Source: an uncultured Bacteroidales bacterium
Lineage (GTDB): Bacteria; Bacteroidota; Bacteroidia; Bacteroidales; UBA932
DNA: 64,000 nucleotides
NCBI GenBank assembly: GCA_944323775.1
Contig: CALUTT010000028.1
Coordinates: 35,119-99,118, forward strand
Reading direction: 5' to 3'
In this document: positions 42,506 through 50,196 of the stretch, piece after piece
How positions within the stretch are numbered: the first letter of the stretch is position 1
Layout: every line of letters starts with the position of its first letter
The notes under the pieces: generated by a model
Told to the model about the DNA's origin: nothing
The model's database searches: none
Seen by the model: only the letters and a program-made list of their open reading frames with translations
Program-made: the position numbers and the translations under genes

Positions 42506-44644
42506 TTATATCTCCTCCAGCCCCAGTGATCTGAGGTATTCGTAGGTGCCGTCATAAAATTCAGGAAGCCGTGTCGCATCTTCCGGGAATCCGCCGACGG
42601 TTTTGTTGGGGTTGCCCCGCGGAACACAGATGACCATGCCTATGCGGGCGCGTGTCAGGAGGACGCGGTAGGCATTCAGCATGTATTTCCTTCGCTCAAT
42701 GCTGCTTTCCGTCCCGCCCGTTTCTTCACGCCACTGTGTCCGGCCGTTGAAGTTATAGTATCTCCACCGTCCGTTCTCGCATCTCATGTCGGCATCCCAG
42801 AGGACGCAGGTGTAATCCAGTTCAAGCCCCTGGACCTGAATCTCGGTTGCGGCATCTTCGAGAAAGTTGGATGAGCGGATGTCATTCTTATCCTCCAGAA
42901 ACCAGTGGACGGCATTTTCATCGCCTTGTTCGAGAACATCGACGGCGAGCGGCTTGAATCGAGCGGCGGCCTTCGTAACCAGCACGCCAGAGCGCTGCGA
43001 ACCTCTGGTATTCTTGCGCAGCCATGCCCGTGCTTTGTCCATATCTCTTGTCAGCACAATAGGATACCGCTCCTTTATCTTGCTGTACCATGTAGAAGCG
43101 TCAGGATTGAAGGAGAGCAGGGAATGGACGAAGGCAGAGAGACTCTCGGCTCTGAACGAACGCAGACTGACTCCAAGATGAAGATCCGGCGAGAACGTGA
43201 CGTTGTGATTATGGGCCAAAAGCTCATTTACCCGGCCTTCGGCGTATTCTTCCTCGGTCAGCTTGTCTGATATGTATATCTTCCAATGCGTGAATTTCTC
43301 GTTGAGCGCCTTGATCCATTCTGAAATGCCGGCCTCTCCGGTGTTGATTTCCTGACCGCCGCCGACCAGACATACGATCGTCGCCCAGTCTTCCCTCTGA
43401 TCCAAAGACCATATCAGGAATGCAGCCTCCGAATAGGGGAAATTCGGCACCTTGAGTTTGTTTCCATACGTACCGCCCCGTTTGAGGTAGTCAGCGAGCC
43501 TTTTATGCGTCCATGAACGCTGGGCTTCGTCGAAGATTGCCACATGCTCCACCTCTCCGTAACCGGACTTTGCCATCTTCATCGCTTTCTGCGGATCAAT
43601 CTCGAGGACTCCGTTCTCGACCGGGTTCTTGATTTTGGCCAGCATGTTGTTGCGGTAGCGGTGAATCATCTGTATGAACTTGACGACTTCCCTTCGAGAA
43701 TCTGACATGTTCTTCTGCTCGCCACGGTCTCTGCATTTCCTGTGGTTGTCTATGGCTAGAGCCTCGGTAAGCACTGCGACCAAGGGCCCGTTGCCGGATA
43801 GGTAGACCGCACCCTCATCCTCGACCAGCTTATCGCCATTCTGATAGGATTGTTTGACGGCTACGTCCAGTCCGACCAGCGTCTTTCCCGCTCCGGGTAC
43901 ACCCGTAACAAAGCAGATGCTCTTTTCGCCCTTTTCACGACTGGTCTTGATTACATCGAGGATATACGCAATCGTGCGGTCGGTCGATACCTTGTCGGCT
44001 TCGTGGCGGGTAATGTCCTCTACCGAATGATTCTCATAGAGCCTTTTGGCCGCTTCGATGATTGTCGGTGTGGGTGAATAAGGGCTGATGATCCAGTCGG
44101 CTCCCAAGCTTGGATCCGGGACTGTTGCGCCGGCATGTGCCAGGACTTTGCTGATGAGTTTTTGCAATCCGTTGGCTCCGGTCACCAGAGGGTTGTATAT
44201 CGAATCATCGTATACCGAGGGGATGAATTCGCTTGAACTGGATTGGAATCGGGTAGGCACGAGAATCGGGACAATGGTCCTGTTCTGGCTCAGCAAGTGG
44301 AAATTTTTCAGGTCGAGGGCATAATCCAGTACCTGTTCTATATTGGATTGAAGCATCTCCCGCTCTCCGACCTTGAACTCCAGGCAGAAAATCAGCCCGC
44401 GAAGCAGCAGAACGACATCGATGCGTTTCCCGAGCCGCGGAATATCGTATTCGAAAATGACCTGTCCATCTTCATCTTTCCAAGGTTTCAGGACCTCCTG
44501 CATGATGAGAATCTCCCCGGCCCACGCTTCATTGGTCGTGGTAAGTGCAGCTCCGTGATAATTGTTCACGAAATGTCCCAACAGCGTCTCGGGGGACAAC
44601 TGCAGGAACTCTCGGATTGTGGAATTATACAGACAGCGCGCCAT
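42506..44644 (-). CDS. DUF2075 helicase-like protein with N-terminal nuclease-like domain
   Basis: A 712-residue protein. Residues ~60-120 hold a PD-(D/E)XK-like core (IPRLGKRIDVVLLLRGLIFCLEFKVG). Residues ~230-620 form a DUF2075/Schlafen-type SF1 helicase: Walker A FVTGVPGAGKTLVG, Walker B HVAIFDEAQRSWTH, motif III-like CLVGGGQEI, and a C-terminal LTRARIGMVICVPRG (motif VI). DUF2075 proteins are often found in mobile or defence islands; direct activity is unknown. The promoter has -7 box TAACTTTG (minus, 44667-44674). The neighbour at 41840 is a candidate nuclease, but it is on the other strand. Confidence 0.85.
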   Translation of the reverse strand: MARCLYNSTIREFLQLSPETLLGHFVNNYHGAALTTTNEAWAGEILIMQEVLKPWKDEDGQVIFEYDIPRLGKRIDVVLLLRGLIFCLEFKVGEREMLQSNIEQVLDYALDLKNFHLLSQNRTIVPILVPTRFQSSSSEFIPSVYDDSIYNPLVTGANGLQKLISKVLAHAGATVPDPSLGADWIISPYSPTPTIIEAAKRLYENHSVEDITRHEADKVSTDRTIAYILDVIKTSREKGEKSICFVTGVPGAGKTLVGLDVAVKQSYQNGDKLVEDEGAVYLSGNGPLVAVLTEALAIDNHRKCRDRGEQKNMSDSRREVVKFIQMIHRYRNNMLAKIKNPVENGVLEIDPQKAMKMAKSGYGEVEHVAIFDEAQRSWTHKRLADYLKRGGTYGNKLKVPNFPYSEAAFLIWSLDQREDWATIVCLVGGGQEINTGEAGISEWIKALNEKFTHWKIYISDKLTEEEYAEGRVNELLAHNHNVTFSPDLHLGVSLRSFRAESLSAFVHSLLSFNPDASTWYSKIKERYPIVLTRDMDKARAWLRKNTRGSQRSGVLVTKAAARFKPLAVDVLEQGDENAVHWFLEDKNDIRSSNFLEDAATEIQVQGLELDYTCVLWDADMRCENGRWRYYNFNGRTQWREETGGTESSIERRKYMLNAYRVLLTRARIGMVICVPRGNPNKTVGGFPEDATRLPEFYDGTYEYLRSLGLEEI

Positions 44645-44666
44645 GGGGGTAAACTATGCAGTGGAG

Positions 44667-44674
44667 CAAAGTTA
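44667..44674 (-). promoter_or_regulatory. -7 box of the DUF2075 gene
   Basis: TAACTTTG on the minus strand, exact TAnnTTTG, 22 bp from the start codon. Confidence 0.5.
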
Positions 44675-44738
44675 AGATATTATTAAATATGCCAGCTTGG
44701 CAATTCGCTATAAAAGCGTTAATTGTTAAATTTGTGTC

Positions 44739-46073
44739 ATGAAATTCCTCAGGAAACATATTGTCCATATCTGTGCCGTTCTCGCCCTGGTTGCGGTCGG
44801 GGGTTATGAAGGCTACTGGATCGCCCACATGTATGCCGCTGAGACGGCATCTGTCAAGTCTTCAATAAGTTCATCACTGACCCTCGCTGAAGTAGATGTC
44901 GTGCTTGACGGGATCAACAGGCAGCTGGAGCGGCAGGATACAGTGTTCCTGACCTCGCTGCACCCCTCCGTGGAGTCGAAAATAGTGTCCATGTCGGTAG
45001 GGAGTGTAAAACTGTACAAACTTGACGATCCCGGGCTCTCGGCCTCCGGCGGGACTGAGCTGCACGACGTGGAAAAGGTGCAGGAAGCGCTGCGAAGCAG
45101 TCTCAAGGAGGCCGGGCTCGACATCGACTGCCGCCTTGTCTATGAGCAGAAGGCGGACAGCACCGGCCAGGTCTCCGGCGTGGAGGCTCCTCAGGGCGGA
45201 CGCACGGGCGACAAGGTAATACTGACTGTACCGTCCAGCGTGACGAAAGGAGGGCAATATCAGGTACTATGCTCTTCATTTCCGAGGTATATTGCGCAGA
45301 GGATGGCCGGCATCACTGCCATTTCAGCCGGTATACTCCTGATAATCGCCCTGTCATTCATGATGCTTGACCTGGCAGACAGGAAACGGCGCCGTCTGGA
45401 CGAGATGAAAAACGACTTCACACGGAACATCACTCACGAACTGAAGACGCCGCTTGCCGTTGCCTATGCGGCAAACGATGCGCTGCTGGAATGCGGTCTG
45501 GGCGAAGATCCCTCAAAGAGAGAGAAATACCTTCAGATAATAAAGTCCCAGCTGGACACGCTGGGCGGCATGGTAGAGACAATGCTTTCCACGACTGCGG
45601 AGCGCCGGAGCGGGGTGGTGCTGGACTGCGCGAGGACGCTTCTCAGGCCCATGCTCGAGGAAGCTGCTTCCCAGACGAGGCTCAAGGCCGGAAAGGAGTG
45701 CGAAATCTCGGTATCCGTGACGCCCGACAGCCTGGAGGCCGACATTGACAGGCGCCTGATGTTCAGCGTGGTTATGACGATACTTGACAACGCAGTGAAG
45801 TATTCCTATGACAGCGTGAAGATTGCGCTGGAGGCACATGCCAGCGCAGGAAAGACCCTTATCTCGATTACCGACAACGGCATAGGGATCGCCCCTTCCG
45901 ACCAGAAGCATGTTTTCGATAAATTCTTCAGGGCCCCGACCGGCGACCGGCATGACGTCAAGGGGTATGGGCTTGGGCTTTTCTTTGCCAGGAACATAGT
46001 GGAAAGGCATGGCGGGAAGATATCTGTCGAGAGCAGACCGGGCAAAGGCAGTTCGTTCGTAATAACTTTGTGA
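44739..46073 (+). CDS. Sensor histidine kinase
   Basis: A 444-residue membrane kinase. Two spans (about residues 9-28 and 190-212) bracket a ~160-residue periplasmic sensor domain. The HisKA box FTRNITHELKTPLAVAY carries the phospho-acceptor His (~232). The catalytic HATPase region shows the N box TILDNAVKYS, G1 ITDNGIGIAP, F box FDKFFRAP and G2 GYGLGLFFARNIV. The stop is 1 bp before the response-regulator ATG, so the two are one unit. It faces, convergently, the TonB-receptor-like/GLPGLI gene pair, which may be its target. Confidence 0.93.
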   Translation: MKFLRKHIVHICAVLALVAVGGYEGYWIAHMYAAETASVKSSISSSLTLAEVDVVLDGINRQLERQDTVFLTSLHPSVESKIVSMSVGSVKLYKLDDPGLSASGGTELHDVEKVQEALRSSLKEAGLDIDCRLVYEQKADSTGQVSGVEAPQGGRTGDKVILTVPSSVTKGGQYQVLCSSFPRYIAQRMAGITAISAGILLIIALSFMMLDLADRKRRRLDEMKNDFTRNITHELKTPLAVAYAANDALLECGLGEDPSKREKYLQIIKSQLDTLGGMVETMLSTTAERRSGVVLDCARTLLRPMLEEAASQTRLKAGKECEISVSVTPDSLEADIDRRLMFSVVMTILDNAVKYSYDSVKIALEAHASAGKTLISITDNGIGIAPSDQKHVFDKFFRAPTGDRHDVKGYGLGLFFARNIVERHGGKISVESRPGKGSSFVITL

Positions 46074-46074
46074 G

Positions 46075-46767
46075 ATGAAAAAGATTTCTGTCCTGCTTGT
46101 CGAAGATGAGCCCACGCTGGCGATGATTGTCAAGGATGCCCTCGAGGCTGAGAACTTCACGGTTGCTGTCGCAGAGGACGGGGCTTCCGGGTTGGAAATG
46201 TTCCTCCGGGATGCTCCGGACATCGTGGTCTCCGATGTAATGATGCCGAAGATGTCCGGATTCGATATGGTCCGGCAGATCCGCCGGAGCGGCTCACGTG
46301 TCCCTGTCCTGTTCCTGACGGCCAGGACTTCCGTCGACGACGTAGTCAGAGGGTTCGAGGCCGGAGGCAATGACTATCTTAAAAAGCCTTTCGGCATGAA
46401 GGAGCTGGTCGTAAGGGTGATGGCTCTTCTCGGAAGGATAGGGACGGAAGGGGAGAGCGGAGCCGGAACCGAGTATACGATAGGAAAATACCTTTTCGTG
46501 CCGGAAAGACGTCTTCTGACTTACCTGCCCGACGGAAAAAGCGAGGAACTCCCGAACCGTGAGAGCGAAATCCTCGAACGGCTGTGTGCCGGCGGAAACA
46601 GACTCGTCCCTGCAAAGGAGATACTCCTTGGCTTGTGGGGGGATGATGACTTCTTCAGCACCCGCAGCTTCCAGGTCCTCGTCTCCAGGCTGAGGCACAG
46701 GCTCTCCAAAGATCCTTCAGTCAGCATAATGAACATCCGTGGAGAGGGCTACAGGCTTGTGTTCTGA
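46075..46767 (+). CDS. OmpR-family response regulator
   Basis: A 230-residue regulator. The receiver domain has the acidic pair VEDEP, the phospho-acceptor in IVVSDVMMPKMSGF, the Thr in FLTARTS and Lys in DYLKKPFG. The C-terminal winged helix (LPNRESEILERLCAG; FFSTRSFQVLVSRLRHRLSKDPSVSI; NIRGEGYRLVF) is of the OmpR/PhoB type. It pairs with the kinase directly upstream. It ends 4 bp from the convergent outer-membrane gene. Confidence 0.93.
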   Translation: MKKISVLLVEDEPTLAMIVKDALEAENFTVAVAEDGASGLEMFLRDAPDIVVSDVMMPKMSGFDMVRQIRRSGSRVPVLFLTARTSVDDVVRGFEAGGNDYLKKPFGMKELVVRVMALLGRIGTEGESGAGTEYTIGKYLFVPERRLLTYLPDGKSEELPNRESEILERLCAGGNRLVPAKEILLGLWGDDDFFSTRSFQVLVSRLRHRLSKDPSVSIMNIRGEGYRLVF

Positions 46768-46771
46768 CAAT

Positions 46772-49273
46772 CTAGAAGTCGATACTGAATTTGAGCATTA
46801 TCTCCCTTGGCCTGAGGTATGTCAGCGTGTAGGAGAGCAGATCCGCCGATACCGTCATGCGCCTGTACTGCGATGTCCCGACCAGATTGTTTGCAAGAAG
46901 CGAAACCTCCCATCTGTCCGTCCTGTAGCTCAGTGAAAGGTCGCAGAAGTAGTTCAGGCCGAACCCCCTGTCGCTGCTGTGGTACAGTTCGTTCTCGACG
47001 GAAATGACCCATCCTGTTGCCGGGATGAAGTTCAGGTCAAGGAAATGGGACCAGTCGGCGATTTGTTCCGCGCCGCTGCGGCTGCTTACGCCGACCTCTG
47101 ATTTTCCTTCCAGGTTCCACCAGCTGAACGGCCTCGTGGAGTAGTCCAGAGACACCGTGAAGGCATTGAGCCTTGCATTCATCACAAGGCCTGACATGAG
47201 ATAGGAGTAGCCGGCGGAATGGTACGAGCCCCCGAGCCCGATACGCGTCCTGCACCAGAAGAAGGACTTGGCCAGCCTGCCGCTGACGGTATATGTGTCG
47301 GAGTCATAGGTCTTGTCCGTGGCTTTCTGCAGCTGGGTGCCGGCATTCATCGTGCTCTCATAGAGCATGTTGTCCGATGATCTTATGTACGCCGGCCTCA
47401 GGTTGAAGAATATGCCGCTGACTGGATTCCGGTAGGTGTACCCGGCAGTTATCAGGTCGGAGAACTGCTCTCCAGTCCTGCCTGTGCCGACATACATTGT
47501 CCTGTAGGAGGTGTATACGGGAGTGTCCAGTATCCTTGTCCCGGCATACGGCGCTGCAGAGCGGCTGTAAATCAGCGAGAGTTCGGATTTCGGCGATGCC
47601 TTCCAGTTCCATGACAGAGAAGGTTCGACCCATGTCCGGCTTCCGGTTTCCCCTCCATAGGTCTGGATAGCATAGCTTGTCTTCACGGAGCCGGTGATCC
47701 TGTGGCTGCCGAATGTCATCTGCAGTGACGGCTCCCAGTACGGCTGCGAAATCCGCCATTCCGTTCCGTTGATGTCCTGCTGCCGGTAGTCGAAACCTAT
47801 GGTGTTCTTGAAATAGAGCTTGCGTATCTTCAGGCTGAAGCTGGCATTGTTCCTCGTCGAGAACGTGTTGATGTCAAGAAGGCTGGTGATGCCGTCTATA
47901 GTCAGCAGCCGGCCCGGCAGATGTGTGTCACCGGTAGAGGAGTTCACCTGCCACACGTCTCCTCTGGCGGTGGTGTGCGAGATGCTGAGGTCTTCAGAAA
48001 GCACCCTCTTGTAAGGCTGTACCATAAGGTCGGTCGGCTGGCCGTTGCAGATGATCTTGCCGGAACCGGAGTTCCAGTCCGCATATGCCTTGGTGCTGCT
48101 TCTGAGATATGTCCGGTCCGAGTTGTGCGTGAAGCACAATTCCCCCTTGGGCTCGTGCGGCGGGCCTGTCATGTCATAGTCCTCCGTGATCACTGGCGTG
48201 CCGTCTATGGTCAGGTACGTGGTCGCGGACCCGCTGCGCAGTCTCGCGGCATCGTGGAATCCGCTCAGCTGCAGCCTTAGGTCCGAGTCTTTGCCTGTTT
48301 TCCAGAGCATGTTCGCCGCAAGCAGATGGCCCGCGTTGAACGAGTATCTCCGCCTGTCGAAATCCGGCCCCGTGGCCTCGGGCATGCTGATGATGCCGTT
48401 TTCCGCGTGATAGCCTCCGAGATCGGAGATATCCTTGACTTCTTCGCCTATGTCGTTGCCGGTATTGTCGTTCTTGTACATCGCCAGGGTCTGGAATGCC
48501 TTGCCGAAGCGCATGCCCATTATCCTGTTGTCATATGTCAGCCCCTCGCCGGAGGCGGCATATCCGGCCCCGAGATCCGCAAGCCCTGACCATACGGCCT
48601 TTGCGTCATCCTTCAGGACTATGTTCAGTGCCGCCTGGTCGCTGAAGCTGACTCCCCGCAGAGACTTCACCTGCTGGTGGTTCTCGAGGACTTGGACGTC
48701 CTTGACCTTGTCAGCCTGGATATTCCCGCTCGCCAATGCATACTGTCCGCCCATCAGGTCAAGCCCCTCTATGTAGAACTTGTTTATGGCCTTCCCCTGA
48801 TATTCTATGGCCCCGTTGGATTTGACCTGCAGCCCGGGCATCTTGCTTATCACGTCGGCGATTGTGCGGTCCTGCGCCTCTTTGAAGCCTGCGACCGAGT
48901 ATGTCAGCGTGTCACCCCTCTCGGTGATGTTCTCCGCCGTGACAGCGACCTCCCTGAGGGAGAATACCTGCTCTTCGAGCACCACTGTCACGGGGGAGGA
49001 GAACTGTTCCAGGCTGAGCGTCGCGGAGTCGAAGCCCAGGAACGTTACGTTCACATGGTCAGTCTCCCGCGAGACTTCGAATCTGAAATGCCCGTCCTTG
49101 TCCGTGACGGTGTATTCAGATGGCGTACCCTCTTTCGAGCAGGCGATGACGTTTGCCCCGAACAGGGGCTTGCCTTCCTTGTCGCACACCTTACCGGAGA
49201 GCGTGACCTGCGCTGCTGCAGGGAGGGAAAACAGGAAGACAAGGGTGAGTGTTATGAATACTGGCAGACGCAT
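46772..49273 (-). CDS. TonB-receptor-like outer-membrane beta-barrel protein
   Basis: An 833-residue outer-membrane protein. Signal peptide (LFSLPAAAQ), a carboxypeptidase-regulatory-like Ig domain (VTLSGKVCDKEGKPLFGANVIAC), a plug-like domain (DRTIADVISKMPGLQVKSNGAIEYQGKAI, IQADKVKDVQVLENHQQV), then a large barrel of the OMP_b-brl_3 type ending LKFSIDF with a terminal aromatic. Such receptors import or export unknown ligands. It lies 6 bp after the GLPGLI gene in one transcript; this pairing is common in Bacteroidetes. Confidence 0.87.
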   Translation of the reverse strand: MRLPVFITLTLVFLFSLPAAAQVTLSGKVCDKEGKPLFGANVIACSKEGTPSEYTVTDKDGHFRFEVSRETDHVNVTFLGFDSATLSLEQFSSPVTVVLEEQVFSLREVAVTAENITERGDTLTYSVAGFKEAQDRTIADVISKMPGLQVKSNGAIEYQGKAINKFYIEGLDLMGGQYALASGNIQADKVKDVQVLENHQQVKSLRGVSFSDQAALNIVLKDDAKAVWSGLADLGAGYAASGEGLTYDNRIMGMRFGKAFQTLAMYKNDNTGNDIGEEVKDISDLGGYHAENGIISMPEATGPDFDRRRYSFNAGHLLAANMLWKTGKDSDLRLQLSGFHDAARLRSGSATTYLTIDGTPVITEDYDMTGPPHEPKGELCFTHNSDRTYLRSSTKAYADWNSGSGKIICNGQPTDLMVQPYKRVLSEDLSISHTTARGDVWQVNSSTGDTHLPGRLLTIDGITSLLDINTFSTRNNASFSLKIRKLYFKNTIGFDYRQQDINGTEWRISQPYWEPSLQMTFGSHRITGSVKTSYAIQTYGGETGSRTWVEPSLSWNWKASPKSELSLIYSRSAAPYAGTRILDTPVYTSYRTMYVGTGRTGEQFSDLITAGYTYRNPVSGIFFNLRPAYIRSSDNMLYESTMNAGTQLQKATDKTYDSDTYTVSGRLAKSFFWCRTRIGLGGSYHSAGYSYLMSGLVMNARLNAFTVSLDYSTRPFSWWNLEGKSEVGVSSRSGAEQIADWSHFLDLNFIPATGWVISVENELYHSSDRGFGLNYFCDLSLSYRTDRWEVSLLANNLVGTSQYRRMTVSADLLSYTLTYLRPREIMLKFSIDF

Positions 49274-49279
49274 GGCGAA

Positions 49280-50098
49280 TCATTCAAGGTCCAGATAGTT
49301 TTCCCGCTTGGAAGTCTTTTCGTGCGAGATGTCGTTGCCGTTTTCATCCAGTATCCTGCTTGCGCTTCCGAACAGGTTCTGAACTGCCTCGCCGTATGTC
49401 AGGTCTTCGTTTGACTTGCGCAACTTCAGGTACTGTTTCCTGGTGCACTTGATGGCTTGCTTCTCCCCGTACAGCCCGATGGCCGGTTCTTCACCGAGCG
49501 TTTCCATGCCGACGGCCGTGAAGTGGAAGATCCCTTCGGAGTCGGAGGCCTCAAGAATGAGGCCGGGCAGCCCGCCAAGCACATAAGGGCCGTAGGGCAA
49601 CGGGATTTCGGTAGCATACCACACAGTCCATGACCTGCCGTAGACTTTGGCCCTTGCCTCGTGGCATTCATAGCCGCAGACTGTCCTGACGCTGTCGGCA
49701 AGTTCCCAGTCCATTTCCGGCAATGGCTCCTGATACATCATAACGTCGCCGAAGCCGGTCGTGTTTATGTATGTGTACTCGCCGGGGTGCGGCGCTCCCG
49801 AAAGGATTTCAAGGCTTTTGCCACCGGGATATTTTGTCTTGATCTGCCGGACGGCGTCAAGTATCGCCGCGAGGTCGTCTGTGTTCTGGAGTGACTCGAT
49901 GGCTTCGTTGCGCATCCTGTAGTTGGGGCTGTAGAATACCGCAGTCGTGCTCCCGATGTCAAGGCACCATCTGGTGGTCTCGCGGGCATTGTCCTGGAGG
50001 GCGTCACAGTCATATGTTATGCGCCAGGCCGCTCCCTGCTGCGCACTCATGCACAGGGAGAGCATCAGGAGTGGAAGTGTGGAAATAATCCGTTTCAT
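49280..50098 (-). CDS. GLPGLI-family secreted protein
   Basis: A 272-residue protein with a signal peptide (MKRIISTLPLLMLSLCMSAQ) and the family motif VLGGLPGLILEAS, with WTVWYATEIPLPYGP just before it. GLPGLI proteins (TIGR01200) are Bacteroidetes-specific, of unknown function, and usually sit next to a TonB-receptor-like gene, as here (6 bp to the 46772-49273 gene). The start at ATG 50098 puts the signal peptide at the N-terminus; the in-frame ATG at 50155 adds a non-signal segment. Confidence 0.9.
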   Translation of the reverse strand: MKRIISTLPLLMLSLCMSAQQGAAWRITYDCDALQDNARETTRWCLDIGSTTAVFYSPNYRMRNEAIESLQNTDDLAAILDAVRQIKTKYPGGKSLEILSGAPHPGEYTYINTTGFGDVMMYQEPLPEMDWELADSVRTVCGYECHEARAKVYGRSWTVWYATEIPLPYGPYVLGGLPGLILEASDSEGIFHFTAVGMETLGEEPAIGLYGEKQAIKCTRKQYLKLRKSNEDLTYGEAVQNLFGSASRILDENGNDISHEKTSKRENYLDLE

Positions 50099-50196
50099 AT
50101 CCGTTGTTTTTTTACTGCTGCAAATTTGTGAAATCAAATCTGCAAACATGGTCAACGGGCAGTCAACTAGTCTTAACTAGTGTTAACGGAGGGAGG

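Noticed and set aside
44727-44734. TAAATTTG as promoter of the histidine kinase gene
   Set aside because: It ends only 4 bp before the ATG, so transcription would start at or after the start codon.
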